This document shows, in pieces, positions 15,699 through 26,706 of a stretch of DNA of 64,000 bases. The notes under the pieces were generated by a model that did not search any database, was not told the origin of the DNA, and saw only the letters and a list, made by a program, of their open reading frames with translations. The position numbers were made by a program, and so were the translations under genes. The DNA is taken from positions 1,208,001 to 1,272,000 of the forward strand of contig NZ_CP022657.1 of NCBI RefSeq assembly GCF_002243515.1. Reading direction: 5' to 3'. The DNA comes from Tumebacillus algifaecis. GTDB taxonomy: Bacteria; Bacillota; Bacilli; Tumebacillales; Tumebacillaceae. Every line of letters begins with the position of its first letter. The stretch's first letter is position 1.

Positions 15699-18600
15699 AT
15701 GAACGGGTTCGTCCACCTGAATGTACATACAGAATATAGTTTGCTGCGTGGGCTGTGCCGGATCGAGGAACTGGTCGAGCGGGCTGTGGCTTTGGGTATG
15801 GATGCGGTGGCGATGACAGACCTCGGTGTGATGTACGGGGCGATCGAGTTTTATAAAACGGCCAAGGCGGCTGGCATCAAGCCGATTCTTGGCTGTGAGA
15901 TGCTGGTGGCGCGCGGGAACTTGCGCGACCGCCCGATGCGCGGGGAAGAACCGCATCGGTTGGTGCTGTTAGCGGAGAATGTGGACGGGTACCGCAATTT
16001 GCTCAAGCTCGTGTCGGAAGCGCAACTGGACAGCGGCGGGACGCTGCCATGCACCGATAAGCATGCGCTCAAGCGGTATCGCGAGGGCTTGATCGCACTG
16101 TCTTCAGGATTGGAGGGCGAGGTTGCGCACAAGATCTTGCAGGGCGACCTGTTGGCGGCTGAACATGCGGCAAACGAGTATGCGGCGATTTTTGGCAAAG
16201 GCAATTTTTATTTGGAATTGCAAGATCACGGGATTCTCGAAGAGAAGCAGGTGTTGCAGAATCTGGTGCAGTTGTCCTATAAGCTCGATCTGCCACTTGT
16301 GGTCACCAATGCGGTGCACTATCTACAACAGGAAGCCGCTCCGGTGCAGGATGTGCTGGCCTGCATCCGCGAAGGGCGGACGATGGGGGAGGACAATCGG
16401 CCCCGTCTGTTGAGCGATCAGTATTACTTAAAATCGGATGCGGAGATGTCGGCGTTGTTTGCCCATTTTCCAGAGGCGTTGCACAATGCGCGAGCCATTG
16501 CCGACCGCTGTCAGGTCGAGCTGAACCTGAGCGAGACGCATCTGCCAGCGTTCGATTTGCCGCAAGGGTTTACGGAGCAGAGCTATCTGGCTCATCTCTG
16601 TGAGCAAGGGGCACAGATGCGCTATGGTCAACCGGGGCCGGAAGTTTGGGACCGCCTGCGCTATGAGCTAGATGTGATCGGGAAGATGGGCTTCTCCGGC
16701 TATTTTTTGATCGTCTGGGATTTTATGAAATTCGCCCATGAAAACGGCATCTCGACCGGTCCGGGTCGCGGTTCGGCGGCGGGGAGTTTGGTGTCCTATG
16801 TACTTAGCATCACAGATGTTGATCCGATCAAATTCAATCTGCTGTTCCAGCGCTTTTTGAATCCGGAGCGCATTTCCTGGCCCGATATTGATATCGACTT
16901 TGAGTTTGAGCGGCGCGGAGAAGTGATCGAGTATGTCACGCGCAAATATGGCAACGACCGCGTGGCGCAGATCGTCACGTTCGGAACGATGGCTGCGCGG
17001 GCGGCGATCCGCGATGTCGGGCGCGTCCTCGATCTGTCGCAGGCTGTGGTGGATAAGACGGCGAAGCTGGTGCCGCATGCGCTTGGCATCACGATCGAGA
17101 AAGCGCTTGCCGATGAGGAGTTCCAGTCCGCTTACCGCTCGGACGCACAAGTGCGCAAATTGGTCGATCTGGCGCGTCAGGTGGAAGGACTGCCCCGCCA
17201 CACCTCGCTTCATGCGGCAGGCGTCGTGATTTCGAAAGCGCCGCTCACCGAGTACGTCCCGTTGCAACGCGGGGCGGAAGGCGGTGTGGTGACACAGTAT
17301 TCGATGGAAGTCTTGGAGGATGTCGGACTGCTCAAGATGGATTTTCTCGGCCTGCGCTATCTGAGCTTGATCGATCAGACGGTGGAGATCGTGGAAAAGA
17401 CAGAGGGGCGGACGATCTCCTTTGCCCAGATGGAAATGGACGATCCCAAGACGTTCGAACTGTTGTGCCGGGGTGATACGGATGGCTGTTTTCAGTTGGA
17501 ATCGAGCGGTGTCAAACATGTGCTGCGCGAACTTCGTCCTTCTTCGTTTGAAGATATCATTGCGGTGATCTCGCTGTACCGACCGGGTCCGATGGAGAAT
17601 ATCCCTACCTTTATCAAAGCAAAGCACGGCGAGATCGCGGTGCGCTATCCGCATCCCGATCTGCAGGGGATCTTGGCGGATACGTACGGCGTGATCGTCT
17701 ATCAGGAACAGATTATGCAGATCGCTTCGACGATGGCTGGCTTTTCGCTTGGGCAGGCCGATCTGCTGCGCCGAGCGGTCGGCAAGAAGAAGCGGGATGT
17801 GCTCGATGAACAGCGAGCGATTTTTGTGGACGGCTGTTTGCAAAAAGGCTATGCGGAGCAATTGGCCCATGAGGTGTACGATTTGATCGTGCGCTTTGCC
17901 GACTATGGATTTAACCGCGCGCACGCGGCTGCCTATGCGGTGCTGGCCTATCAAACCTGTTATTTGAAAGCGAATCATCCGGCCGCCTACATGGCGGCAC
18001 TGCTGACCAGCGTGATGATGTCGTCACGCAAGGTCGCGCAGTATGTGGATGATTCGAAACGGATGAACATCGAGGTGCTCCCTCCCGATGTCAACAAGAG
18101 CACATACCGTTTCACGGTGGAGGATGGCAAAATACGTTTCGGCCTGCTGGCGATCAAAAATGTCGGTGTGGCGGCGATTCAATCTTTGGTGCAGACGCGA
18201 CGCAAAAAGCCGTTTCTGAATCTGGTCGATTTTTGTGAGCGGGTCGATGCCAGGTCGTGCAACAAAAAAGCGATCGAATCGCTGATTCGCGCCGGATGTT
18301 TTGACGAACTGCATGGCAATCGGCGGGCGATGTTGTTGGCGCTGGAAGAAGCGGTGGAGCAAGGGCGCGTGAAACAAAAGGAGCATGATGACAGTCAGAT
18401 CAGTCTGTTCGGGCTGATCGAAGGGCAGACGGAGCAAAAGCGAGAGTTTGTTCTGCCAGCGACGAGTGACTATTCGGCACGTGAGCGGCTGGAGATGGAG
18501 AAGGAATTGCTCGGCCTGTATGTGAGCGGATCACCGCTGACCCCCTATCGCCGCCAGATGGAGCAGCTCGCCGATAAGCGGGTGATCGAGCTTGTCGAAA

Positions 18601-19178
18601 CGCCGGACGGTGCGATCGTCACCGTCTGCGGCATGCTTCGCACGGTGAAGAAGATCCAGACCAAAAAAGGTGCCCGCATGGCGTTTTTAGAGGTCGAGGA
18701 CAGCACAGGCATTGTCGAAGTCGTCCTTTTTCCGGAGGTGTTTAAGCGAGCTGAGTCGATGCTTGAAGCTGAAGTGATCGCCATTCGCGGTCGGCTTCAA
18801 CTGCGGGGAGAAGAAGGGAAGATCATCGCAGATCGATTGAAAGTGCTCGAACCGGAAGAGCCGTCGCTCACACAACCTGCAAGTCCGACATTTGCGGGCC
18901 ACCCGCCACAAGACGGGACGCGCTCGCCAGTTGCCGCGCAAGAGCGGGTGGTCGTCTACGTTCGCATCCGCCCGGAGGATGAAGCGAGGCTGGCCGCTCT
19001 GCAGCAGGTGATCACCAAGCATTCAGGAACGTTGCCCGTCCTTTTGTTCTACACCGCGTCGCGCAAGGCGCGAGCACTGTCGGAGCGCTATGCGGTGGCG
19101 ATGACGCCGGAGTTTGTGGCGGCGGTGGAACAGATTTTGGGGCGTGGGGCGGTCGTCGAAAAAATGCGCAAAAAGTAA
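15699..19178 (+). CDS. dnaE: DNA polymerase III alpha subunit (DnaE1)
   Basis: At 1159 residues this is full length for the DnaE1 group. In order it shows an N-terminal PHP domain (HLNVHTEYSLLRG, residues 6-18), the C-family polymerase core with catalytic PDIDIDF at 395-401 (three Asp), RVAQIVTFGTMAARAAIRDVG after it, a helix-hairpin-helix region, and an OB-fold nucleic-acid domain from about 970 to 1050. It replicates DNA with the beta clamp; in Firmicutes DnaE extends RNA primers before PolC takes over. Pol III beta-clamp binding sites were not checked. GAAAGGGGGC precedes the ATG. It has no close partner upstream, and the PgpA-like gene starts 68 bases downstream. Confidence 0.96.
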   Translation: MNGFVHLNVHTEYSLLRGLCRIEELVERAVALGMDAVAMTDLGVMYGAIEFYKTAKAAGIKPILGCEMLVARGNLRDRPMRGEEPHRLVLLAENVDGYRNLLKLVSEAQLDSGGTLPCTDKHALKRYREGLIALSSGLEGEVAHKILQGDLLAAEHAANEYAAIFGKGNFYLELQDHGILEEKQVLQNLVQLSYKLDLPLVVTNAVHYLQQEAAPVQDVLACIREGRTMGEDNRPRLLSDQYYLKSDAEMSALFAHFPEALHNARAIADRCQVELNLSETHLPAFDLPQGFTEQSYLAHLCEQGAQMRYGQPGPEVWDRLRYELDVIGKMGFSGYFLIVWDFMKFAHENGISTGPGRGSAAGSLVSYVLSITDVDPIKFNLLFQRFLNPERISWPDIDIDFEFERRGEVIEYVTRKYGNDRVAQIVTFGTMAARAAIRDVGRVLDLSQAVVDKTAKLVPHALGITIEKALADEEFQSAYRSDAQVRKLVDLARQVEGLPRHTSLHAAGVVISKAPLTEYVPLQRGAEGGVVTQYSMEVLEDVGLLKMDFLGLRYLSLIDQTVEIVEKTEGRTISFAQMEMDDPKTFELLCRGDTDGCFQLESSGVKHVLRELRPSSFEDIIAVISLYRPGPMENIPTFIKAKHGEIAVRYPHPDLQGILADTYGVIVYQEQIMQIASTMAGFSLGQADLLRRAVGKKKRDVLDEQRAIFVDGCLQKGYAEQLAHEVYDLIVRFADYGFNRAHAAAYAVLAYQTCYLKANHPAAYMAALLTSVMMSSRKVAQYVDDSKRMNIEVLPPDVNKSTYRFTVEDGKIRFGLLAIKNVGVAAIQSLVQTRRKKPFLNLVDFCERVDARSCNKKAIESLIRAGCFDELHGNRRAMLLALEEAVEQGRVKQKEHDDSQISLFGLIEGQTEQKREFVLPATSDYSARERLEMEKELLGLYVSGSPLTPYRRQMEQLADKRVIELVETPDGAIVTVCGMLRTVKKIQTKKGARMAFLEVEDSTGIVEVVLFPEVFKRAESMLEAEVIAIRGRLQLRGEEGKIIADRLKVLEPEEPSLTQPASPTFAGHPPQDGTRSPVAAQERVVVYVRIRPEDEARLAALQQVITKHSGTLPVLLFYTASRKARALSERYAVAMTPEFVAAVEQILGRGAVVEKMRKK

Positions 19179-19246
19179 GCAACCTCGTGGGCACCTGCAC
19201 ATACGATGTAATTATCTTCTCTTATCTGCAGGGAGGTTGTACCCAG

Positions 19247-19714
19247 ATGGCGCGTGAGATGATTGAACTGTTAAAACGTCGCGGAGTCACCATCGACGAT
19301 ATTGCCGATATCGTGTATACTCTTCAAAAACCTTATCATCCCGATCTGAAGCGAGAGCCTTGTGTCACCAGCGTTCTGCACGTGCTCGAAAAGCGCGAAG
19401 TGCAGTACGCCCTGTACACCGGGATCGCCTTAGACGAACTGGCCGAGCAGGATGCGTTGCCCGAACCTTTACAGCGCATTCTCAATACGGATGAGCCGCT
19501 GTATGGCGTCGATGAAATACTCGCCCTCTCGATCACCAACGTATACGGTTCGATCGGGCTTACTTCCTTCGGGTATTTAGACAAGGAAAAAATAGGTATC
19601 ATCTCGAAACTTAATAACAAGAGTAATGGTGTCCATGTGTTCCTCGATGATTTGGTTGCAGGCGTTGCAGCGGCTGCCTCTGCCCGCATCGCTCACCGAT
19701 CTGCCAAATCTTAA
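19247..19714 (+). CDS. Phosphatidylglycerophosphatase A-family protein (YutG-like)
   Basis: The 155-residue product matches the Firmicute YutG/PgpA group: RRGVTIDDIADIVYTLQKPYH near the start, NTDEPLYGVDEILALSITNVYGSIG in the middle and HVFLDDLVAGVAAAASAR at the end. PgpA proteins remove phosphate from phosphatidylglycerophosphate in phospholipid synthesis, but these soluble YutG types lack clear membrane helices and their activity is not settled. Start ATG 19247 is backed by GGGAGG at 19231-19236; the frame is open to 19187. It follows dnaE by 68 bases with no terminator between, so some co-transcription is possible. Confidence 0.85.
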   Translation: MAREMIELLKRRGVTIDDIADIVYTLQKPYHPDLKREPCVTSVLHVLEKREVQYALYTGIALDELAEQDALPEPLQRILNTDEPLYGVDEILALSITNVYGSIGLTSFGYLDKEKIGIISKLNNKSNGVHVFLDDLVAGVAAAASARIAHRSAKS

Positions 19715-19767
19715 TCCGGCTTACTTCGTAAGTGACTGTTTGGTAGAAAGAGAACTCAGCGACATGA

Positions 19768-19834
19768 TATAATAAATTTGATGCTTGACCCTGCCCAATT
19801 TTTCCTTTGTTGGCGGGGCACGGAAAAGGAGTGG
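19768..19834 (+). promoter_or_regulatory. -10 element and ribosome site of ytsJ
   Basis: TATAAT lies at 19768-19773; no good -35 match is seen 17 bases before it. AAAAGGAGTGG at 19824-19834 sets GTG 19841 as the ytsJ start over an upstream in-frame ATG at 19778. Confidence 0.5.
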
Positions 19835-19840
19835 AATCCC

Positions 19841-21070
19841 GTGTCGTTGCGTGAAGATGCACTTGAACTACACCGAGTTCACCAGGGCAAGCTTGCCGTC
19901 ACCGCGAAGGTGCCTGTAAGCAACGCCCGTGACCTCAGTTTGGCTTATAGCCCGGGGGTCGCTGAGCCCTGTAAAGAGATTCACAAGACGCCTGAGCGCG
20001 TTTACGATTATACAGCCAAAGGAAACTTTGTTGCCGTCGTCAGCGACGGAACTGCTGTGCTCGGCCTTGGCAATATCGGGCCGCATGCGGCATTGCCTGT
20101 TATGGAAGGGAAAGCGGTTCTGTTCAAAGCGTTCGCTGGCGTAGATGCGGTGCCGATCTGTCTGAACACGACCGATGTGGAAGACATCATCCGCACCGTC
20201 AAACTGCTCGAACCGACGTTTGGCGGTATCAATCTCGAAGATATTGCCGCTCCGGCCTGTTTTGTGATTGAACAACGGCTCAAAGAAGAGCTGAACATCC
20301 CCGTCTTTCACGATGATCAGCACGGCACGGCGATCGTCACGCTCGCTGGCCTGATCAATGCGCTGAAAGTGGTCGATAAGCGGATGCAGGATATCAAAGT
20401 CGTAGCCAACGGCGCGGGTGCGGCTGGTATTGCGATCATCAAGCTCTTGCTCTCGATGGGTGTCAAGCATGTGGTCATGTGTGACACGAAAGGCGCGATC
20501 TATGAGGGCCGCGTCGAGGGTATGAACCCGGTCAAAGAGATGATTGCAAAAAATACCAACCGCGAGCGCGTCACCGGCACGCTCGAAGAGGTATTGGTCG
20601 GAGCTGACGTTTTCATCGGCGTTTCGGTCGCTGATGCGGTCACTCCGGACATGGTGCGCTCGATGAACCGCGACCCGATCATCTTCGCCATGGCGAACCC
20701 CGACCCGGAGATTCGCCCTGATGAAGCGATGGAAGCGGGTGCGAAAGTCGTTGGGACAGGCCGTTCAGACTACCCGAATCAAGTCAATAACGTATTGGCC
20801 TTCCCCGGTATTTTCCGCGGCGCGCTCGATGTGCGGGCCACGATGATCAACGAAGAGATGAAAATTGCTGCCGCCTATGCGATCGCTGATCTGATTCAGC
20901 CGCATGAGCTGTCCTCCGACTACGTGATTCCCAGACCGTTCGATTCGCGGGTGGCGCCAAGCGTGGCCAAAGCGGTCGCCAAAGCGGCGATGGATACCGG
21001 AGTCGCTCAACTGTTTGTCTCGCCTGACGAAGTGATGGAACGCACCGCACGACTGACAAAAAGTGAGTAA
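19841..21070 (+). CDS. ytsJ: NADP-dependent malic enzyme YtsJ
   Basis: The 409-residue protein aligns along its full length with Bacillus YtsJ. It begins [17 protein letters not shown], carries the conserved [14 protein letters not shown] and [20 protein letters not shown] blocks, the metal-binding [10 protein letters not shown] segment near 150, and the dinucleotide loop [10 protein letters not shown]. It oxidatively decarboxylates malate to pyruvate, in Bacillus mainly with NADP, to supply NADPH during growth on malate. Start GTG 19841 follows AAAAGGAGTGG. It leads the block ytsJ, small protein, accD, accA. A malic enzyme next to acetyl-CoA carboxylase fits NADPH supply for fatty acid synthesis (inference). 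Confidence 0.93.
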   Translation: MSLREDALELHRVHQGKLAVTAKVPVSNARDLSLAYSPGVAEPCKEIHKTPERVYDYTAKGNFVAVVSDGTAVLGLGNIGPHAALPVMEGKAVLFKAFAGVDAVPICLNTTDVEDIIRTVKLLEPTFGGINLEDIAAPACFVIEQRLKEELNIPVFHDDQHGTAIVTLAGLINALKVVDKRMQDIKVVANGAGAAGIAIIKLLLSMGVKHVVMCDTKGAIYEGRVEGMNPVKEMIAKNTNRERVTGTLEEVLVGADVFIGVSVADAVTPDMVRSMNRDPIIFAMANPDPEIRPDEAMEAGAKVVGTGRSDYPNQVNNVLAFPGIFRGALDVRATMINEEMKIAAAYAIADLIQPHELSSDYVIPRPFDSRVAPSVAKAVAKAAMDTGVAQLFVSPDEVMERTARLTKSE

Positions 21071-21158
21071 AACAGTCAATATCGCTCAGTTGCTGTGCTC
21101 CCTGCCCGTATGCTATGATTAATCCAAAATTGCGGACGTAGCAGGGAGGATCTCTCGT

Positions 21159-21362
21159 ATGTGGACTGTCATCTATATTGCGCCTAACTCGAAGACGGCC
21201 GAGCGGATCAAGGACAAGCTTACGGAAGAAAGCTTCCTGGTCAAACTCCGCCAGACTAACGCAGCTAAGCAGCAATTTGAGATTTTGGTTCCCGAGACAG
21301 AATTGGAAGAAGTGCAAGAAGTCTTAAAAGACATTCTCCATTCCTCACATCGCGAATCATAG
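21159..21362 (+). CDS. Small conserved protein upstream of accD (DUF2007-like)
   Basis: The 67-residue protein (MWTVIYIAPNSKTAERIKDKL at the start) belongs to a short family found just before accD in many Bacillales, often mislabelled as glutamate decarboxylase in databases. The pattern of alternating beta-strand and helix with the end EVQEVLKDIL resembles DUF2007 or ACT-like ferredoxin folds. Function is unknown. It has no catalytic residues of a decarboxylase and is far too short for one. GCAGGGAGGATC lies before the ATG. It ends 14 bases before the accD start, so it is in the accDA operon. Confidence 0.8.
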   Translation: MWTVIYIAPNSKTAERIKDKLTEESFLVKLRQTNAAKQQFEILVPETELEEVQEVLKDILHSSHRES

Positions 21363-21376
21363 AATGAGGTGAAAAT

Positions 21377-22273
21377 GTGGCGTTGAAGGACATTTTTCAT
21401 ATAAAGAAGCAACGATATGCAACCTTGACCTCTGCCGACGTGGCAGAGCGGCTGGGGCGGACCAAGCAACCTGATATTTCTGTCCCAGAAGGTCTCATGT
21501 CAAAGTGTAAGCGCTGTGGTGAGATGACCTTCACAAAGGAATTGGAGAAGAACCTCAAGACCTGCCCGAAGTGTGACTATCACTATACGATGAACGCGGA
21601 AGAACGGATCAAGGCCACGCTTGACGATGGCCGTTTCTTTGAGTACGACGCCGGGATGACAGCTGTTGACCCGCTCAAGTTCCCGGACTATCCGGCAAAA
21701 GTAGAGCGTGAGCAGAATAAGACGGGCATGAAGGAAGCGGTTGTGACGGGTGAAGGCACGATCGGCGGCTATCCGGTGATCATCGGCATCATGGATTCGA
21801 CCTATTTCATGGGCTCGATGGGCTCTGTCGTCGGGGAGAAACTGACCCGGGCGATCGAAGCGGCGCTTTCCAAACGTTATCCGCTCATCATCTTCACCGC
21901 GTCTGGCGGTGCACGCATGCAAGAGGGGATTTACTCGCTGATGCAGATGGCCAAAACATCTGCTGCACTGCGCAAACTTCACGAAGCGGGTGGGTTGTAC
22001 ATTGCCGTCAACACCTATCCGACAACGGGCGGTGTCACCGCTTCGTTTGCGATGCTTGGCGACATCAACTTGGCCGAACCGGGCGCATTGATCGGTTTTG
22101 CCGGACGTCGTATCATCGAACAGACGATTCGCCAGAAACTGCCCGACGATTTCCAAACGGCAGAGTTTTTGCTCAAACACGGCATGCTCGATATGGTCGT
22201 GCCGCGCAAAGACATGCGTCAAACTCTTTCGACCCTGTTAGAACTGCATGGAGGTGTACCGAGTGGCGAATGA
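21377..22273 (+). CDS. accD: Acetyl-CoA carboxylase carboxyltransferase subunit beta
   Basis: The 298-residue subunit carries the N-terminal zinc ribbon C44-x2-C47-x15-C63-x2-C66 and the crotonase-fold carboxyltransferase core with [10 protein letters not shown] near 176-185. With AccA it moves carboxyl from carboxybiotin to acetyl-CoA to form malonyl-CoA, the first committed step of fatty acid synthesis, in the cytosol. The start is GTG 21377 after GAATGAGGTG. The 3' end overlaps the accA start by 11 bases, which suggests translational coupling so that the two chains are made in equal amounts. No FapR-type operator was evident in the short 5' gap. Confidence 0.96.
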   Translation: MALKDIFHIKKQRYATLTSADVAERLGRTKQPDISVPEGLMSKCKRCGEMTFTKELEKNLKTCPKCDYHYTMNAEERIKATLDDGRFFEYDAGMTAVDPLKFPDYPAKVEREQNKTGMKEAVVTGEGTIGGYPVIIGIMDSTYFMGSMGSVVGEKLTRAIEAALSKRYPLIIFTASGGARMQEGIYSLMQMAKTSAALRKLHEAGGLYIAVNTYPTTGGVTASFAMLGDINLAEPGALIGFAGRRIIEQTIRQKLPDDFQTAEFLLKHGMLDMVVPRKDMRQTLSTLLELHGGVPSGE

Positions 22274-23216
22274 GCTCATGTTTGAAAAGCCGCTCTTAGA
22301 ACTGCATAAGAAAATCAAAGAATTGCGCACCTTCTCGGAGCAGAGCGGCTTGGACTTTTCGGAAGAGATTGCCAAGTTAGAAGCAAAAGCTTCCCAACTG
22401 GCAGGCAATATCTATACCGAACTCTCACCGTGGCAGCGGACGCAGATCGCCCGTCATGCGGAGCGTCCCACCACGCTCGATTACATTCGGGGCATGTGCA
22501 CCAACTTTTTAGAACTGCACGGGGACCGCACGTTTGGCGATGATCCGGCGATCGTCGGCGGCGTCGCGAAGTTTGACAACATTCCGGTCACGGTGATCGG
22601 CCATCAGAAGGGCAAGGATACGAAAGAGAATATCCTGCGCCGCTGGGGCATGCCGTTTCCGGAAGGCTATCGCAAAGCGTTGCGGCTGATGAAACAGGCG
22701 GAGAAATTCGGACGTCCGATCATCAACTTCATCGACACGTCTGGAGCGTATCCGGGCATCGAGTCGGAAGAGCGCGGCATCTCGGAAGCGGTGGCGCGCA
22801 ACCTGATCGAGATGGCAGGTCTGCGCACTCCCATCATCTGTGTCGTCACGGGTGAAGGCGGTTCGGGTGGCGCGCTGGCGCTTGGCGTTGGCGACCGTGT
22901 CTACATGCTGGAGAATGCGATCTACTCGGTCATCTCGCCAGAAGCGGGCGCAGCACTGCTCTGGAAGGACTCGGGACAAGCGCAACGCGCTGCGGAAACG
23001 TTTAAGATCACCGCAGGCTACATCCATGAATTTGGCATCATCGACGGTGTGATCCCAGAACCGCAAGGCGGCGCGCACAAGAATCATGCTGCGACGATTG
23101 CAGCAGTTCGGGAGCAGATCGCTGCCGCTTTGCATGAACTGATCAAGCTGCCGGGCGATGTGCTGGTCGAACAGCGTTACCAGAAGTTCAAGAAGATGGG
23201 TCACTTTGCAGAATAA
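22263..23216 (+). CDS. accA: Acetyl-CoA carboxylase carboxyltransferase subunit alpha
   Basis: The 317-residue subunit shows the AccA core: [16 protein letters not shown] near 85-100, the oxyanion-hole glycines in [17 protein letters not shown] near 198-214, and [16 protein letters not shown]. It pairs with AccD in the carboxyltransferase tetramer. The start is GTG 22263, placed by GGAGG at 22250-22254; the frame opens at ATG 22248, but that would overlap this ribosome site. The start lies inside the end of accD. A hairpin at 23282 probably ends the operon before pfkA. Confidence 0.95.
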   Translation: MANELMFEKPLLELHKKIKELRTFSEQSGLDFSEEIAKLEAKASQLAGNIYTELSPWQRTQIARHAERPTTLDYIRGMCTNFLELHGDRTFGDDPAIVGGVAKFDNIPVTVIGHQKGKDTKENILRRWGMPFPEGYRKALRLMKQAEKFGRPIINFIDTSGAYPGIESEERGISEAVARNLIEMAGLRTPIICVVTGEGGSGGALALGVGDRVYMLENAIYSVISPEAGAALLWKDSGQAQRAAETFKITAGYIHEFGIIDGVIPEPQGGAHKNHAATIAAVREQIAAALHELIKLPGDVLVEQRYQKFKKMGHFAE

Positions 23217-23281
23217 CTGCATAGTGACAGAAATAGGAGTGAACACTGTACCAGAGAAGGAACGTGTTCACTAGCCACAGG

Positions 23282-23310
23282 TGTGCTCGTTCCAGAACGG
23301 GCACATCCTT
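23282..23310 (+). terminator. Probable terminator of the accDA operon
   Basis: TGTGCTCGTTC/GAACGGGCACA (one T-G pair) with a very short loop, followed by TCCTTTT. The T-run is short, so termination may be partial and allow read-through into pfkA. Confidence 0.5.
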
Positions 23311-23350
23311 TTACGCAAATATGGGACTCATTTTGTCCCGTGGGACATAA

Positions 23351-24352
<1,002 letters not shown>

Positions 24353-24426
24353 TTTAGGCTTAATCCAATCTGCGGTAAAGTGTGGTAAAGTGTAGTCATT
24401 ACGGAGACAATCAAGGGGGATCACCC

Positions 24427-26181
24427 ATGCGAAGAACGAAGATCGTTTGTACGATTGGACCAGCCAGCGAATCGGTGGAAATGCTGAAGACACTGATTCA
24501 AAACGGATTGGATGTCGCGCGGCTCAATTTCTCGCACGGAACGTACGATGAACATGCAGCCCGTATCCAAAACATCCGCCAAGCGGCGAAAGAAACGGGC
24601 AAAGCTGTCGCGATCATGCTAGACATCAAAGGACCGAAGATCCGCACTGGACTGGTGAAGAACGGAGCGGTCGAATTACATAATGAGGCTGCGATCATCC
24701 TGACGACCGAGCAGATCGAAGAAGGCGATGAACATCGCATCTCCATCTCGTATGACGGCCTGCCAGAAGATGTGCAACCAGGCTCCATCTTGCGCATTGA
24801 CGACGGTTTGATCGGGTTGGTGGTCGAAAAGGTGGAGAACACCGAAATCCATTGTCGCGTCACCAACGGCGGTATGCTCAAAAACCGCAAAGGGATCAAC
24901 GCACCGGGGGTCAAACTGCGGATTCCGAGCGTCACTGAAAAAGATATAGCAGATATCCGCTTTGGCATCGAACAGGGAGTGGATATCATCGCTGCTTCCT
25001 TCGTGCGCAAAGCGTCCGATGTGCTCGATGTGCGCCGTATCTTAGAGGAAGCGAACGTACATAAAGATATCATTTCGAAGATCGAAGCAGAGGAAGCGCT
25101 CGATATGATCGATGAGATCTTGGCGGTGACTGATGGCGTGATGGTAGCACGCGGCGACCTTGGCGTCGAGATTCCGACCGAAGAAGTACCGCTTGTGCAA
25201 AAGATGTTGATTCAAAAATGCAATAGCCTCGGCAAGCCGGTAATCACAGCCACGCAAATGCTCGATTCGATGGAACGAAATCCTCGTCCGACCCGCGCCG
25301 AAGCGAGCGACGTAGCAAACGCGATCTTTGATGGTACCGATGCGATCATGCTGTCCGGCGAGACGGCTGCAGGCAAATACCCGTCCGAAGCGGTCGCGAC
25401 GATGGCACAGATCGCCAAGCGTGCGGAGGAAGCTCTGTTCAACAACCTCGTGCCGTCGCGTCGCAATATCATGCCAGCGGAAGCGAACGTGACCGACGCG
25501 ATGTCGTTGGCCGTTTCCACGATTGCTGACGATCTCAAGGCAACTGCGATCGTCACGGCGACTTCAAGTGGCCACACCGGGCGCAAAGTGTCGAAGCATC
25601 GCCCGACGACGCCGATCATCGCGGTCACCGACAGCGAAGAGGTAGCACGCCGTCTGATGCTGTCCTGGGGTGTATACCCGGTCGTGTCGCGCACCGCGAA
25701 GACGACTGACGAAATTCTCGCTATCTCGATTCAAGGGGCTCTCGATTCGGGTTATGTCAAACACGGTGACCTGATCGTGATCACCGCAGGTGTTCCGGTC
25801 GGCCAACCGGGCACGACCAACCTGCTGAAAGTGCATACGATCGGTGAGATTCTCGCCAAAGGCCAAGGTATTGGTCAAAAGGCGATCAGCGGACGCGTCC
25901 TTTCCTCGAACAAATCGGAGGAGCTGATGAAAATCGAAGAAGGTGACATTCTCGTCACGCACTCCACCGACCGCGATGTGGTTCCGGCGATGGAACGTGC
26001 TGCAGCGGTGATCACCGTTGAAGGCGGCCTGACTTCACATGCGGCAGTTGTCGCTCTGCATTTGGGCAAACCGGTAATCGTCGGCGTTGAGAACGGTACG
26101 GAGCTGCTCAAGACCGGGATGATCGTCACCGTCGATTCGAAATCAGGTTTGATTTACGAGGGCGTTGCCCACGTTATCTAA
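24427..26181 (+). CDS. pyk: Pyruvate kinase with C-terminal PEP-utilising-type extension
   Basis: The 584-residue protein has the catalytic barrel (RTKIVCTIGPAS at 3-14, MLDIKGPKIRTG near 70, SKIEAEEALDMIDEI and MVARGDLGVEIP in the middle) and the extra C-terminal domain of about 105 residues seen in Bacillus-type pyruvate kinases, with the His motif EGGLTSHAAVVAL. It turns PEP and ADP into pyruvate and ATP. AAGGGGGAT at 24412-24420 sets ATG 24427. Two copies of GGTAAAGTGT stand in the short gap before it. A terminator follows at 26209, so pfkA-pyk ends here. Confidence 0.96.
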   Translation: MRRTKIVCTIGPASESVEMLKTLIQNGLDVARLNFSHGTYDEHAARIQNIRQAAKETGKAVAIMLDIKGPKIRTGLVKNGAVELHNEAAIILTTEQIEEGDEHRISISYDGLPEDVQPGSILRIDDGLIGLVVEKVENTEIHCRVTNGGMLKNRKGINAPGVKLRIPSVTEKDIADIRFGIEQGVDIIAASFVRKASDVLDVRRILEEANVHKDIISKIEAEEALDMIDEILAVTDGVMVARGDLGVEIPTEEVPLVQKMLIQKCNSLGKPVITATQMLDSMERNPRPTRAEASDVANAIFDGTDAIMLSGETAAGKYPSEAVATMAQIAKRAEEALFNNLVPSRRNIMPAEANVTDAMSLAVSTIADDLKATAIVTATSSGHTGRKVSKHRPTTPIIAVTDSEEVARRLMLSWGVYPVVSRTAKTTDEILAISIQGALDSGYVKHGDLIVITAGVPVGQPGTTNLLKVHTIGEILAKGQGIGQKAISGRVLSSNKSEELMKIEEGDILVTHSTDRDVVPAMERAAAVITVEGGLTSHAAVVALHLGKPVIVGVENGTELLKTGMIVTVDSKSGLIYEGVAHVI

Positions 26182-26208
26182 AAACTAGTAAATATTACTT
26201 ATAAAAAG

Positions 26209-26240
26209 GCTCCTTTGCAAACTGGCAAAGGAGCTTTTTT
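26209..26240 (+). terminator. Terminator of the pfkA-pyk operon
   Basis: GCTCCTTTGC/GCAAAGGAGC with a 6-base loop and six T. A TATAAT-like element lies immediately after, probably the -10 of the thioesterase operon. Confidence 0.92.
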
Positions 26241-26277
26241 GCTATAATAAGTACATCGTGCAGAGGAGGGAAAACGC

Positions 26278-26706
26278 ATGGCTGAATTTTATGAAGTGGA
26301 ACTGCGCGTGCGCTATCAAGAGACCGATCAGATGGGCGTCGTGTACCATGCTAACTATCTGAATTGGTTTGAAGTCGGCCGCACCGAGTGGCTTCGTGAG
26401 TATGGACTTTCCTACCGCAGTCTCGAAGAACAAGGCTGGTTGCTTCCGGTGACAGAAGTGTGGTGCAAATATCATGCCTCAGCCAAATATGATGATCTGG
26501 TGCGGGTCAAAGTCTGGATCGACGCGCTGAACAAAATCCGCATGATCTTTGGCTATGAGGTGACCCGTGCATCTGATGGTGAAAAGCTGGTCAGCGGCAA
26601 AACGGAGCATGTCTTCATCAACGGCGAAGGCCAAGTGCAGCGAATCAACCGCATTTTGCCAGACCTGTACGAATTGATGACTCAAAAAGCGAGGACTGCC
26701 ACATGA
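26278..26706 (+). CDS. YbgC/FcbC-family acyl-CoA thioesterase
   Basis: The 142-residue protein is a single hotdog domain of the 4-hydroxybenzoyl-CoA thioesterase type. The active-site Asp/Tyr/His cluster is seen in RYQETDQMGVVYHANYLNWFE near 11-31, the same pattern as in YbgC. Such enzymes hydrolyse short or aromatic acyl-CoAs; the true substrate is unknown. AGAGGAGGG precedes the ATG. Its stop overlaps the FxsA start by four bases (ATGA), so the two are translationally coupled. It starts a small operon with fxsA and possibly the EamA transporter. Confidence 0.86.
   Translation: MAEFYEVELRVRYQETDQMGVVYHANYLNWFEVGRTEWLREYGLSYRSLEEQGWLLPVTEVWCKYHASAKYDDLVRVKVWIDALNKIRMIFGYEVTRASDGEKLVSGKTEHVFINGEGQVQRINRILPDLYELMTQKARTAT

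Noticed and set aside
16668-17978. Long minus-strand frame of 436 codons inside dnaE
   Set aside because: It is a mirror frame of dnaE, rich in His, Arg and Ile as such shadows are, and has no ribosome site.
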